From NCBI GenBank assembly GCA_020830965.2, contig JACCFC020000001.1, positions 227,361-291,360 on the forward strand: 64,000 bases of DNA, read 5' to 3'. Of the stretch, positions 27,377-36,612 are shown piece by piece. Positions within the stretch are counted from its first letter, which is position 1, and every line of letters starts with the position of its first letter. Below the pieces are notes generated by a model. The model was not told the DNA's origin. It was given only the letters and a program-made list of their open reading frames with translations, and did not search any database. The position numbers and the translations under genes were made by a program. Source of the DNA: Neisseriaceae bacterium TC5R-5 (GTDB lineage Bacteria; Pseudomonadota; Gammaproteobacteria; Burkholderiales; Chromobacteriaceae).

Positions 27377-28231
27377 GTGCAATACAGATGGCGGAATTTT
27401 CGCTTAGGGTCCGGTTGGATCATCATCGCCTCGCTGTTTTTTGCGCTGATGGGTGTCTTCGTCAAATTGGGTTCGGCCCATTTCTCTACGACGGAATTGG
27501 TATTCTGGCGCACGCTGATGGGTGTGATTGCGCTGGGTGGGGCGGCGTGCTGGCGTGGTGAGCCTTTTGTGACGCCGCTATTAGGACGGCATATCCAGCG
27601 TGGCCTATTGGGTTACTGCTCGCTATTGTTATATTTCTACGCAATCGTCCATCTGCCACTGGCTACTGCCGTCACCTTCAACTACACCTCGCCAATGTTT
27701 TTAGCATTGCTTTCTTTATTACTACTGCGAGAAAGAGTGCCGCAGCAAGCCGTGGTGGGCTTGGTTCTGGGTTTTATCGGTGTGGTGTTATTACTTAAAC
27801 CAGCGGTGTCGGATAAGGACTGGTGGCCGGCGCTGATGGCCTTGGGTTCTGGTTTGCTGGCGGGCTGGTCTTATCTGCATGTGCGTGAACTGTCGCGTCA
27901 GGGCGAGCCGGAATGGCGGGTGGTATTTTACTTTGCTCTGGTGTCCACCTTAGGCGGAGTGCTGTTGATGTTGTTTGAAAGCTGGCATCCGATTACCTGG
28001 GCCAATAGCTGGCTGCTGCTAGGGCTGGGAGTTACGGCGACGATTGCACAATTGGCGATGACCCGTGCGTACAAGGTAGGGCGTAAGCTGGTGGTGGCTA
28101 ATTTATCTTATCTGACCGTGGTACTGTCCACACTATTAGGCGTTTGGTTATGGGGGGATACATTGGCCCTCTCCACCATGCTGGCCATGGCCTTGATTAT
28201 GCTCAGTGGTATGCTGGCCAGTAGGCGCTAA
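27377..28231 (+). CDS. DMT-superfamily (EamA) permease
   Basis: A membrane protein of about 284 residues with ten predicted helices arranged as two EamA repeats. The first begins WIIIASLFFALMGVFVKLG and the second near WPALMALGSGLLAGWSYLHV. Members export metabolites such as amino acids or nucleotides; the substrate is unknown. I chose the GTG at 27377, with GAAGGG 7 bases upstream; a TTG 27 bases earlier is also in frame. It is followed by a small STAS-like gene. Confidence 0.85.
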   Translation: MQYRWRNFRLGSGWIIIASLFFALMGVFVKLGSAHFSTTELVFWRTLMGVIALGGAACWRGEPFVTPLLGRHIQRGLLGYCSLLLYFYAIVHLPLATAVTFNYTSPMFLALLSLLLLRERVPQQAVVGLVLGFIGVVLLLKPAVSDKDWWPALMALGSGLLAGWSYLHVRELSRQGEPEWRVVFYFALVSTLGGVLLMLFESWHPITWANSWLLLGLGVTATIAQLAMTRAYKVGRKLVVANLSYLTVVLSTLLGVWLWGDTLALSTMLAMALIMLSGMLASRR

Positions 28232-28274
28232 ATTGCGACGATTATTTTCAATCACTCAAGGAGTAAGGCAAGAC

Positions 28275-28631
28275 ATGATCTCAATACGCGAACAAAACTA
28301 TGGTTTGGATGTGGCGCTGTTTAATGAATTCACCTTGGCCGATTTCAAATTATTGGAACAGGCGCTAATCAAGCGCCAGGCGGAACAGAGCAAACCGGAT
28401 TTATTGCTGGATATGGCCGAGCTGAAAGACTTCACCCTGGATATGGCGCTGGAAGAAATTCGCTTCATGCGCGCACATGAAAAAGATGTCGGCAGGGTGG
28501 CTTTGGTGGTCAGCGATGTCTGGATCAAACTGGCGGCTCATATTGCTGGCCTACTCAGCAATACCCACTGCCAATACTTTGGCACATTGGAAGAAGCCCA
28601 AGCCTGGCTGGCTAAACCGCTGGCCGTTTGA
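28275..28631 (+). CDS. Small SpoIIAA/STAS-like protein
   Basis: A 118-residue protein. The alternating pattern of strands and amphipathic helices, with DLLLDMAELKDFTLDMALEEIRFMRAHEKDVGRVALVV in the middle, suggests the SpoIIAA-like (DUF3478/STAS) fold. These are small soluble proteins of uncertain role. The ATG at 28275 follows AAGGAG at slightly long spacing; an upstream extension of the frame overlaps the permease gene and is unlikely to be translated. A hairpin terminator follows. Confidence 0.65.
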   Translation: MISIREQNYGLDVALFNEFTLADFKLLEQALIKRQAEQSKPDLLLDMAELKDFTLDMALEEIRFMRAHEKDVGRVALVVSDVWIKLAAHIAGLLSNTHCQYFGTLEEAQAWLAKPLAV

Positions 28632-28640
28632 ATTTCCACA

Positions 28641-28668
28641 AAAGGGCGCTAGAGTAGCGCCCTTTGTT
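28641..28668 (+). terminator. Rho-independent terminator
   Basis: AAAGGGCGCT and AGCGCCCTTT form a perfect 10-bp stem around a 5-base loop, ten bases after the STAS-like gene and just before tex. Confidence 0.72.
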
Positions 28669-28690
28669 CGACTCGAAAGATGACACCACG

Positions 28691-31003
28691 ATGTTGAAAA
28701 GCCTTGCTAGCCGTTTGGCGGCCGAACTGGCCGTGCGTGAAACTCAGGTGATAGCCACCATAGATTTGATTGACGGTGGTGCCACCGTACCGTTTATTGC
28801 CCGCTATCGTAAAGAAGTGACTGGCGGTCTGGATGATACCCAATTACGCATGCTGGCCGAACGCCTGGTTTATCTGCGTGAACTGGACGAACGCCGTGAC
28901 AGCATCCTCGCTACCATTCGAGAGCAGGAGAAACTCACTCCCGAACTGCAAGCGGCTATCTATGCGGCCGATAATAAAACAACCCTCGAAGACCTTTACC
29001 TACCCTATAAACCCAAGCGCCGCACCAAGGCACAAATTGCCCGCGAAGCCGGGTTGGCGCCCCTGGCCGATAGCCTGCTGGCTGATCCCAGCCAGCAGCC
29101 AGAGCAAGCTGCTGCCGCCTACCTCAATATTGAAGCCGGCGTGGCTGATAGCAAAGCCGCGTTGGATGGTGCCCGCGCTATTCTGATAGAACGCTTTGCC
29201 GAAGATGCCGAACTATTGGGCCAACTGCGCGAAAAACTATGGCAGGAAGGCGAACTGGTTGCCAGCGTGGTGGTGGGTAAAGAAAACGAAGGCGCTAAAT
29301 TTGCTGACTACTTCCAACACCGAGAGGCGATTCGCCTTACACCTTCGCATCGCGCCCTGGCGCTATTGCGTGGCCGCAATGAAGGTGTGCTTCATGTTGC
29401 GCTCAAATACCAGCCGGACGACACCCCGATAACGGAACGTTCTGCCTATGAACAAGCTATTGCGCAGTGTTTTACGATTCGAGATGCTGGCCGTGCCGCT
29501 GACAAATGGCTGCTGGACAGCGTGCGTTTGTGCTGGCGTGCCAAGATATTTTTATCGTTAGAGCTGGAACTGGTGTCCCGGCTAAAAGAAGCCGCTGATG
29601 CGGAAGCCATCAAAGTATTTGCCGACAATCTGCACGATCTGCTGCTCGCCGCGCCAGCCGGTCAGCGCGCCACACTGGGACTCGACCCCGGCTTGCGCAC
29701 TGGCTGTAAAGTAGCGGTAGTAGATGGCACCGGCAAACTGTTGGAGACGGCCACTATCTACCCGCATGAACCGCGCCGCGACTGGGAACGCTCGCTGGCG
29801 ATCTTGGCCACGCTATGCGCCAAACACCACGTTGACCTGATTGCCATCGGTAATGGCACCGCCAGCCGCGAAACCGACAAACTGGCGCAAGAACTAATTG
29901 CCGCTCATCCGCAACTTGCTATGACCAAGATTGTGGTTTCCGAAGCTGGTGCCTCGGTTTATTCCGCCTCAGAACTGGCAGCGAAAGAATTTCCGGAACT
30001 GGATGTCAGTCTGCGTGGTGCGGTTTCGATTGCCCGTCGCTTGCAAGATCCGCTGGCCGAGCTGGTCAAAATCGACCCGAAATCCATCGGTGTTGGCCAA
30101 TACCAGCATGACGTTAATCAAAGCCAGCTAGCGCGGGCGCTGGATGCGGTCGTGGAAGACTGCGTGAATGCGGTGGGTGTGGATGTCAATACCGCTTCCG
30201 CACCGCTGTTGGCACGCATCTCCGGCCTTAACAGCACATTGGCCAGCAATATTGTTGCCTACCGTGATCAGAACGGTGCTTTCCGTCATCGTAAACAACT
30301 CCTCAAAGTGTCGCGTCTGGGCGAGAAAACCTTTGAGCAGGCTGCTGGCTTCCTGCGCATTCGTGATGGCGATAATCCGCTGGATGCTTCAGCAGTACAC
30401 CCGGAAGCCTATCCGGTTGTTGAACAAATCGTCCTGAAAACCGGCCGTGCAATGCAAGGCCTGCTTGGCGATTCTGCTTTTCTTAAAAGTGTTAAGGCGA
30501 CGGACTATATCGATGAACGCTTTGGCTTGCCAACGGTGCTAGACATTCTCAAGGAACTGGATAAACCCGGCCGCGACCCGCGCCCGGAATTCAAAACGGC
30601 GACTTTCCAAGATGGCGTAGAAGATATCAAAGATCTGCAACTGGGCATGCTGCTGGAAGGGGTAGTCACCAATGTAGCCAATTTTGGTGCTTTTGTTGAC
30701 ATCGGCGTGCATCAGGATGGTTTGGTGCATATCTCGGCGCTGTCCAATAAATTCATCGATGACCCTCGCAAGGTGGTCAAGGCCGGGGATGTGGTCAAGG
30801 TTAAAGTGCTGGAAGTGGATGTGCCGCGCAAGCGCATCGCGCTGAGTATGCGCCTGGACGACGAAGTGGGTAGCATCAACCGTGGTGGCCGCAACGATGG
30901 TGCGCGCCCGGTGGATAAACGCAGCCGTGAGCGTAGTGGGGCGACGACTCCGCCTGCGGGAGAGAGTGCGATGGCGGCGGCGTTTGCGAAGTTGAAGCGC
31001 TAG
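28691..31003 (+). CDS. tex: Transcription accessory/RNA-binding protein Tex
   Basis: A 770-residue Tex protein. Domains in order: helical N-terminal region with [20 protein letters not shown], a YqgF/RNase H-like domain ([17 protein letters not shown], about 330), tandem helix-hairpin-helix ([20 protein letters not shown], about 510), and a C-terminal S1 domain ([20 protein letters not shown], about 655-725). It ends with a basic disordered tail. Tex is a conserved nucleic-acid-binding factor related to Spt6; loss affects toxin or virulence gene expression in some pathogens. Start at ATG 28691, which gives the standard N-terminus. Confidence 0.97.
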   Translation: MLKSLASRLAAELAVRETQVIATIDLIDGGATVPFIARYRKEVTGGLDDTQLRMLAERLVYLRELDERRDSILATIREQEKLTPELQAAIYAADNKTTLEDLYLPYKPKRRTKAQIAREAGLAPLADSLLADPSQQPEQAAAAYLNIEAGVADSKAALDGARAILIERFAEDAELLGQLREKLWQEGELVASVVVGKENEGAKFADYFQHREAIRLTPSHRALALLRGRNEGVLHVALKYQPDDTPITERSAYEQAIAQCFTIRDAGRAADKWLLDSVRLCWRAKIFLSLELELVSRLKEAADAEAIKVFADNLHDLLLAAPAGQRATLGLDPGLRTGCKVAVVDGTGKLLETATIYPHEPRRDWERSLAILATLCAKHHVDLIAIGNGTASRETDKLAQELIAAHPQLAMTKIVVSEAGASVYSASELAAKEFPELDVSLRGAVSIARRLQDPLAELVKIDPKSIGVGQYQHDVNQSQLARALDAVVEDCVNAVGVDVNTASAPLLARISGLNSTLASNIVAYRDQNGAFRHRKQLLKVSRLGEKTFEQAAGFLRIRDGDNPLDASAVHPEAYPVVEQIVLKTGRAMQGLLGDSAFLKSVKATDYIDERFGLPTVLDILKELDKPGRDPRPEFKTATFQDGVEDIKDLQLGMLLEGVVTNVANFGAFVDIGVHQDGLVHISALSNKFIDDPRKVVKAGDVVKVKVLEVDVPRKRIALSMRLDDEVGSINRGGRNDGARPVDKRSRERSGATTPPAGESAMAAAFAKLKR

Positions 31004-31082
31004 GGCAGTATGTTGGGAACGGTGCAGCTGGTATTGTTGTACCGTCTTTTAATTATTTAACCTTATTAGTGGGGGCAGTGCT

Positions 31083-31565
31083 GTGAGGACTTCATCTAAG
31101 CAAAATCCGCTGGGAAAAATGAGACAGCGTTTAGCAATAATCATGATTGGCTCAATGTTGACTACTCCATTGGTACTAGCCGGTACAGCAACAGACGCGC
31201 TTGCAGTCTGTATGCAAGACAGCACAACAGGTAAGGATCGTAAAGATTTATCTCGTTGGATAATTACCTCCATTTCGACCCATCCGGAGATGCAGAGCTT
31301 ATTTAGTGTGACACAACAGACACGGCTGAATGCAGATAAAACGATGGCGGCTTTGGTGACAAAGTTAGTAACAGAGAGTTGTTTATCACAGACACAAGCG
31401 GCAATAGAGCAGGAGGGTGCATCTGCCTTAGTCACCGCTTTCGGTGCTTTAGGTCGAGTGGCGATGCAAGAATTGATGTCTAATTCGGCGGTGAATAAGG
31501 CAACATCCGAATTTGCCAAATATATGGATGAAAAGAAGATAAATGCTCGTCTGTATGAAAAATGA
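31083..31565 (+). CDS. Hypothetical exported protein
   Basis: A protein of up to 160 residues that I do not recognise. A basic start and a hydrophobic run (LAIIMIGSMLTTPLVLAGTA) make a plausible signal peptide if translation begins at the internal ATG at 31119; the GTG at 31083 gives a longer version. Two Cys in the mature part, about 60 residues apart, could form a disulfide in the periplasm. It is mostly helical and is followed by a terminator. It has no obvious link to tex upstream. Confidence 0.6.
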   Translation: MRTSSKQNPLGKMRQRLAIIMIGSMLTTPLVLAGTATDALAVCMQDSTTGKDRKDLSRWIITSISTHPEMQSLFSVTQQTRLNADKTMAALVTKLVTESCLSQTQAAIEQEGASALVTAFGALGRVAMQELMSNSAVNKATSEFAKYMDEKKINARLYEK

Positions 31566-31667
31566 AAGCGTGGCTTCTTGATGAGTTCTGATTTTCTGTA
31601 ATCGGTTTGCTTTTTTGTATTGAGCCCTGTCCGGTGCTGACCTTTGGCTCGGATAAGATGTATCAAT

Positions 31668-31690
31668 AAACCCGCCATTTAGGCGGGTTT
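31668..31690 (+). terminator. Rho-independent terminator
   Basis: AAACCCGCC and GGCGGGTTT form a perfect 9-bp stem with a 5-base loop. It serves the exported-protein gene upstream and, on the other strand, transcripts from mscS. Confidence 0.75.
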
Positions 31691-31708
31691 AGCTTCATAA
31701 CTATGAAA

Positions 31709-31888
31709 CTATTTAATTGGTGTAATCATATTAGATTCTAATATGCCTGCTTGACCTGTTGCTTCATCCACTTGATGTAGTTGATTGCCTGGCCCCCAAA
31801 ATCCCATCTTTATTTTTTGATCTGCTGTAGCACCCGCTAGCTGGCCGCTAGTCGTCGATTCGGAGCCACTTGGACGATGACCCCAAGC
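31709..31888 (-). pseudogene. Possible 3' remnant of a gene
   Basis: Immediately beyond the mscS stop, one minus-strand frame stays open for 59 codons to a TAG at 31709-31711 without a plausible start or ribosome binding site. It is Gly/Gln/Thr-rich (STTSGQLAGATADQK) with the motif GFWGPGNQLHQVDE, and its composition is AT-richer than mscS. It looks like the tail of a lost coding sequence, but a chance open frame is possible. No family recognised. Confidence 0.25.
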
Positions 31889-31891
31889 CTA

Positions 31892-32731
31892 TCAGCAGAA
31901 GGTCGGCCCCGGTGTCGGCCCCCATGCCGGGTCATCGGCAAAGCCGGTTACTAGCTTAGTGAGCAGCTTGGAGCGGATGCTTGCTAGGTCGGTACCTGCG
32001 CTGAGCCGAAAGCTTAGCTCCAGTTGCGCCATTGTGCTGTCGATATGGGTGAGGACGCAGCTTCCTACGGCCTGCTGTCCGAGTGTGTCGGCAGCCAGTG
32101 CCATTGCCTGCGAGCAGGCGGCGTCAATATTGGCATGGCGGCTGATGCCAATTTGAATCTTCAGCGGAAAAGGCGTGAGGCTAACGTTGGCATTGAGGTT
32201 GATGGTGACTTGGCTGGCCGCGACACTGTTTGGAATCACCACTAGTCGTCCATCCCAAGAGCGCAGGGTGGTATAGCCAAGGGAGATGCTGCTTACCTCG
32301 CCAATCTCGGTACCGTTGGGAGCGCTGACCTGTAGGGTGTCGCCCAGGCGGAACGGGCGGTAGATGGTGATGGCAAGGCCGGCAACCAGATTACCCAGTG
32401 TGCTTTGTGCCGCCAGGCCGATCACCACGGAGGCGACGCTGGCACCGGCCAGTAGCGCGGTGCCGATTGCCCGCAATGCGGGGATCAGGTGGGCGTACAG
32501 AATCAGCGCCAGCACCCAGATCAGCGCTGTGGCCAGTTGCAGCAGGAAGTTGATGGTGGTGCGGTCAAGGTGATCACGCTGCGCTATCGCCTTACGTACG
32601 GTAAGCGATAGCGCACGTGACAGTATGAAGGCGCTGAGGATGAATAGAGCAAGATAGATTAAGGCCCCAATCAGCGTATCGGGGGAGACGAAGGAAAGCA
32701 GATCGATTTCCCCTTGTCTTAGCGGGTGCAT
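31892..32731 (-). CDS. MscS-type small-conductance mechanosensitive channel
   Basis: A 279-residue MscS homologue. Three transmembrane helices lie at about residues 18-40, 62-83 and 93-130. The third holds the Gly/Ala-rich pore segment (LLAGASVASVVIGLAAQSTLGNLVAGL), and a cytoplasmic beta domain with FRLGDTLQV and VIPNS follows. It would open under hypo-osmotic membrane tension. It lies downstream of the motA-type gene in the same direction with a 42-base gap. Confidence 0.93.
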   Translation of the reverse strand: MHPLRQGEIDLLSFVSPDTLIGALIYLALFILSAFILSRALSLTVRKAIAQRDHLDRTTINFLLQLATALIWVLALILYAHLIPALRAIGTALLAGASVASVVIGLAAQSTLGNLVAGLAITIYRPFRLGDTLQVSAPNGTEIGEVSSISLGYTTLRSWDGRLVVIPNSVAASQVTINLNANVSLTPFPLKIQIGISRHANIDAACSQAMALAADTLGQQAVGSCVLTHIDSTMAQLELSFRLSAGTDLASIRSKLLTKLVTGFADDPAWGPTPGPTFC

Positions 32732-32773
32732 AGTGTGGTATTCCTTGGTGGTGCGGTAATAGATGAAGCAGGT

Positions 32774-33535
32774 TTATTCGTGCATAGCCAAAAACCCTTT
32801 TAGCCGGCTTTCGATAATGCGCGGGTTTTCACCATTGGCGATAGAGACTAGCCCTTCGACGACCAGTTCCTTCATTGCCACTTCGCCAGCGACCAAGTGT
32901 TTAAGTTTATTGGCAATTGGCAGAAACAGCAGGTTGGCGATGCCGACACCGTAGATGGTGGCGACGAAGGCGACAGCGATACCGGCACCTAGCTTGGAAG
33001 GGTCGGACAGATTTTCCATCACATGAATCAGGCCCAGTACCGCGCCGAGTATGCCCATGGTCGGTGCATAGCCTCCGGCGGATTCCCAGATACGCGCGGC
33101 TTGTTTGCGGGCGTGTTCGAACATAGAAATTTCCACCTCCATGACCGCGCGCAACGTGTCTGGCTCGGTACCATCCACCAGCATTTGTAAGGCTTTTTTG
33201 GTGAACAGGTCTTTTTGTTGTCCGACATAACCTTCCAATGCCAACAAGCCACTGCGGCGTGCGGTTTGGCTCCAGTTAACGATTTCACGGATCATCTTGT
33301 CGTGATCAAGCGCCGGGGGGCTGAACACCCATTTCAGCATGCGCAAGCCAGCCATGAATTGCTTGGCTGTGCTTTGCAGCATGACGGCACTAACGGTACC
33401 GCCCATCACAATCATGAAGGCGGTAAATTGTAGTAGTGAGCCAATATGGCCGCCTTCCAGCGCCTGGCCGACAAGAATGGCGCTAAAGCCCAGACAAATG
33501 GCGGCAATGCTTATTTTATCCACAGGCGGTTCCAC
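32774..33535 (-). CDS. MotA/PomA-family flagellar stator protein (MotC-like)
   Basis: A protein of about 250 residues with four transmembrane helices. It has the MotA features GGTVSAVMLQ in helix 2, a large cytoplasmic loop, and GGYAPTMGILGAVLGLIHVMENL with VAFVATIYGVGIANLLFLPIA in helices 3 and 4. It would form the ion-conducting stator with a MotB-type partner. The usual partner gene (motB/motD) is not next to it; mscS follows instead. The start is uncertain: GTG at 33535 or GTG at 33523, the second giving an N-terminus closer to MotC. Confidence 0.9.
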   Translation of the reverse strand: MEPPVDKISIAAICLGFSAILVGQALEGGHIGSLLQFTAFMIVMGGTVSAVMLQSTAKQFMAGLRMLKWVFSPPALDHDKMIREIVNWSQTARRSGLLALEGYVGQQKDLFTKKALQMLVDGTEPDTLRAVMEVEISMFEHARKQAARIWESAGGYAPTMGILGAVLGLIHVMENLSDPSKLGAGIAVAFVATIYGVGIANLLFLPIANKLKHLVAGEVAMKELVVEGLVSIANGENPRIIESRLKGFLAMHE

Positions 33536-33563
33536 TGATTAGAAGTTAGCTCGCAGCTGTCGT

Positions 33564-34307
33564 TCACAGCCAGTCCTTGATTTTTGTGCGCAGGCGGACA
33601 ATGGCCTGGCTATGCAGTTGGCTGACGCGGGATTCGGAGACGCCGAGCACCGCACCAATTTCCTTCAGATTGAGTTCCTGTTCGTAATACAAGGACATGA
33701 CCAATTGATCACGCTCCGGCAGCAAGCCGATCGCCTGAATCAGATCCTGGCGAAAATCACCATCTGCCAAGGTGCCGAATGGGTCAGGTGAGCCTTCGTC
33801 TTGGATATTGGTGACCGCATCCAGACCATCACCATCGTCGCCGACAAAGTCTTCAAAATGCAGCAGGCTGGTACCTCGGCATTCACTTAACATGGACTGA
33901 TAGTCTTCGAGTGACAGGCTCATGTGCTCGGCAATTTCCGATTCCAGGACAGGTCGGCCCAGTTGATGTTCCAGTTGATGAATGGCTTCTTCGATTTTGC
34001 GGGAGTGGCTGCGTGCCTGGCGCGGCATCCAGTCGCTGCGACGCAACTCGTCCAGCATGGCACCACGAATGCGCTGGCTGGCAAAGGTCTCGAACTGCAC
34101 GCCTTGGGCGGGTTCAAACTGGCGAGCGGCTTCGATCAGGCCGATAACGCCTACCTGAATCATATCGTTGATGTCTACCGAAGGCGGCAGACGTGCCATC
34201 AGCATGCTGGCCAGTTTTTTCACCAGCGGAGCATAGGCGGCCACATCAATATCGGCTGCGGGCAGACTTTCGTAGCCGCCGCGTCGTGACGAGAGCGGTG
34301 GCGTCAT
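33564..34307 (-). CDS. fliA: Flagellar sigma factor FliA (sigma-28)
   Basis: A 247-residue sigma factor. Region 2 is recognisable in PLVKKLASMLMARLPPSVDINDMIQVGVIGLIEAARQFEP, with SQRIRGAMLDELRRSDWMPRQ for promoter melting. Region 4 is at the C-terminus (ELNLKEIGAVLGVSESRVSQLHSQA). It transcribes late flagellar and chemotaxis genes. The start overlaps the flhG stop by 4 bases, so it is coupled to flhG. Confidence 0.97.
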   Translation of the reverse strand: MTPPLSSRRGGYESLPAADIDVAAYAPLVKKLASMLMARLPPSVDINDMIQVGVIGLIEAARQFEPAQGVQFETFASQRIRGAMLDELRRSDWMPRQARSHSRKIEEAIHQLEHQLGRPVLESEIAEHMSLSLEDYQSMLSECRGTSLLHFEDFVGDDGDGLDAVTNIQDEGSPDPFGTLADGDFRQDLIQAIGLLPERDQLVMSLYYEQELNLKEIGAVLGVSESRVSQLHSQAIVRLRTKIKDWL

Positions 34308-35173
34308 GGTTTGGCTCCAGCTATTTCGGCCCAGTCGCGAGAGGCGGCAATCAGCAAATCCATAAAACCGGTTTCATTGCGCGGTGTTTCCAGTGAGTCC
34401 CATTGTGGCAAGACGGCGGCCAATTGAGAGAAGGCCATAGCAGCTTCACTTTGCGGGAAGGCTTCCATCAAAGGGCGATGCAGGGTTTGGCTACGACGCA
34501 CGGTATTGTCCATTGGTACAAAGCCCACCCAACGCAGTGACACGGAGAGAAACTCGCCGGCCACGACGGACAGACGGGTGAACAACTCGCGCGCTTCTTC
34601 CAGATGGCGGGCACGGTTAATCAAAACATTAAAACGCTGGCGGCCATAATGGCCAGATAGCCTTTTTATATTAGCGTAGGCGGTGGTTAAAGATTCTGCT
34701 GCTGGACTGAGTACCAAGATCAGGTTATCCGCCACGCTGGCAGGAATGGGATCGTACTGCGGGCTGGGGGCATCAATCAGCAGCAAAGAGCTATCTCGTT
34801 CTATTGCGCCAAACTCGCTGCCCAGACGCAGCCATAACTGGGTGGAGAACACCGCCCGCTGTGCCGGTGCGGCATAAAGGTTGATCAGTCGCACGCCGTG
34901 GCGCGATAGGGCCATCATGTCATCCAGGTTGCCGCTGCTGAGAATCTGGCTTTCCAGGGTGGCGGTAGTGGGTACCCCCAAGCGGCGTGATTGCACCTGC
35001 CCTGGGGTACAGTCCACCACCAGCGGCAGCTCGCCGGCATATACCAAGCCCAGTGCCAGTTCGCTCACCAGCGTGCTGCTGCCGGCATGTTCCGAGCCGA
35101 GGAAGGCAAAACTCGGGGCGCGCTGTTGCTGCATATGCAGTGAGCGCAGGCTGGCAGCTTGGTCGGGCATCAT
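34304..35173 (-). CDS. flhG: FlhG/FleN-like MinD-family protein with a degenerate Walker A motif
   Basis: A 289-residue MinD/ParA-type protein in the FlhG position between flhF and fliA. FlhG normally restricts flagellar number through an ATPase with a KGGxGKT Walker A motif. Here the equivalent stretch, GSEHAGSST (about residues 26-34), lacks both lysines. The later LVVDCTPGQ and LLLIDAPSPQ blocks retain the Asp residues of the fold. ATP hydrolysis is therefore doubtful. The ATG at 35173 begins 5 bases after the flhF stop; a TTG 15 bases upstream is also possible. Confidence 0.85.
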   Translation of the reverse strand: MMPDQAASLRSLHMQQQRAPSFAFLGSEHAGSSTLVSELALGLVYAGELPLVVDCTPGQVQSRRLGVPTTATLESQILSSGNLDDMMALSRHGVRLINLYAAPAQRAVFSTQLWLRLGSEFGAIERDSSLLLIDAPSPQYDPIPASVADNLILVLSPAAESLTTAYANIKRLSGHYGRQRFNVLINRARHLEEARELFTRLSVVAGEFLSVSLRWVGFVPMDNTVRRSQTLHRPLMEAFPQSEAAMAFSQLAAVLPQWDSLETPRNETGFMDLLIAASRDWAEIAGAKP

Positions 35174-35178
35174 GCTGT

Positions 35179-36603
35179 TTATAACCAACCGGCTTGCGCC
35201 GCATTCATGATCGGCAGCTCGTCGGCAGTGAGATTGAAGGGGGAGTCAGGCTGAAGCTTGCGCAAAGCTCGATCAACCAGAAAGGCTGCGTTACCCAGAT
35301 GCAGATCTTCCGGCACGCGCTGGCCATTGGTGATGTAAAACAGGCGCAGACGATTGCGGATGATGATGTCTAGGCTAGGCCCCATGGTGACTGACTCATC
35401 CACCTTGGAGAGTACGCAGCCAGCCAGATTGTCTCCGCGATAGCGGCGCACCACATCCTCTAGGGTTTGACCATCAGTATTAGCCGCCAGTAGTAGCAGA
35501 CGTTCGATTGGCCTACCGGCGGTGCGGAACATTTCCATTTGGGTAAGCACCCGCGCATCTCGTTGACCCATGCCCACCGTGTCGATGAAAACAATATGGC
35601 GATTGGCCAGATCGGCCAGTGTGAGTTGCAGATCGCCTTCGTTTTGAATGGAAAAGACCGAGATACCCAGAATCTTGCCATAAATGCGCAATTGATCTTG
35701 CGCGCCAATCCGATAGCTATCGGTGGTAATCAGCGCGACATGTTGCGCCCCGAAACGCATGGTGGCGCGCGCGGCCAACTTGGCCACGGTGGTGGTTTTA
35801 CCGACCCCGGTTGGGCCAACTAGGGCGAAGATGCCACCGCGATCCATGATTTCCTGGTCGGAGTCGACGCACTTCAGATTGTGCATCAGTGCCGAGCGAG
35901 CCCATTTAACCGCAATTTCGCCCTCATACTGCAGCGGCATTTTGTCGATCAGTTGCCGAATCAGGTGCGCGGAGAAGCCCATGGCCAGCAGATGCTTGAA
36001 TAACTCGATACGATTGGGGGCTTTATCCTCCATGTCTGACCAGGCAAAGTTGGCCAGCTGACTTTGCAGTAGACTGCGTAGCATTTTGATTTCATCGCTG
36101 ATGTGCTTAAGCTCATCGGCCATCAGTTCCGGGCTATCGTTGGCCTGTGGCAGTTTGGGTTGCGCGACCGGCGATGCTGGCTTACTGGTCGCTTGGGTGT
36201 GGCTGGCGCTTAGCGGCGGACGCTGCGGCAAAGGTTTATTAGCTTTGGGGGTGAGTACCGGCTCAATACGCTGGCGTGGCGGTGGGCTGTCCAGCCTCGG
36301 TGGTGTCGGGTTTTCCAGGGGCTCTACCGGCATCGCATAAGTTCGGGCAATGGCGCGGTTAACCGCGCTACCGCCTTGGCTCAGGCGGTTGACCGGTGGA
36401 GCGTGACGTGGCGGGTGCTTGCTGGAAGAGGGCGACAGCGTGCTGGCTAGATTAGCCACGTCAGCATCGGCTACCGCCATAATCTCCACACCCCCGCCCA
36501 TTGTCGGGCGATTAGACAAAATCAGCGCGTCCGCACCCAGTTCTTCCCGAACTTGGCGCAGTGCGTCGCGTGTGGTTTTGCCAAAAAACTTTTTTACCAC
36601 CAT
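35179..36603 (-). CDS. flhF: Flagellar biosynthesis SRP-type GTPase FlhF
   Basis: A 474-residue protein. The N-terminus (MVVKKFFGKTTRDALRQVRE) is typical of FlhF. A Pro-rich, low-conservation linker of about 120 residues follows, then the NG domain with the P-loop GPTGVGKTTTVAKLA, the RIGAQDQLRIYG block and DTVGMGQRD. FlhF sets the polar position of the flagellum. The presence of flhF and flhG points to polar flagella. Preceded by flhA and followed by flhG in one operon. Confidence 0.96.
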   Translation of the reverse strand: MVVKKFFGKTTRDALRQVREELGADALILSNRPTMGGGVEIMAVADADVANLASTLSPSSSKHPPRHAPPVNRLSQGGSAVNRAIARTYAMPVEPLENPTPPRLDSPPPRQRIEPVLTPKANKPLPQRPPLSASHTQATSKPASPVAQPKLPQANDSPELMADELKHISDEIKMLRSLLQSQLANFAWSDMEDKAPNRIELFKHLLAMGFSAHLIRQLIDKMPLQYEGEIAVKWARSALMHNLKCVDSDQEIMDRGGIFALVGPTGVGKTTTVAKLAARATMRFGAQHVALITTDSYRIGAQDQLRIYGKILGISVFSIQNEGDLQLTLADLANRHIVFIDTVGMGQRDARVLTQMEMFRTAGRPIERLLLLAANTDGQTLEDVVRRYRGDNLAGCVLSKVDESVTMGPSLDIIIRNRLRLFYITNGQRVPEDLHLGNAAFLVDRALRKLQPDSPFNLTADELPIMNAAQAGWL

Positions 36604-36612
36604 GATATTTGC

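Noticed and set aside
31049..31678. A 209-codon minus-strand frame opposite the exported hypothetical protein
   Set aside because: The plus-strand frame has a signal peptide and a terminator in the right place; the minus-strand frame runs through that terminator.
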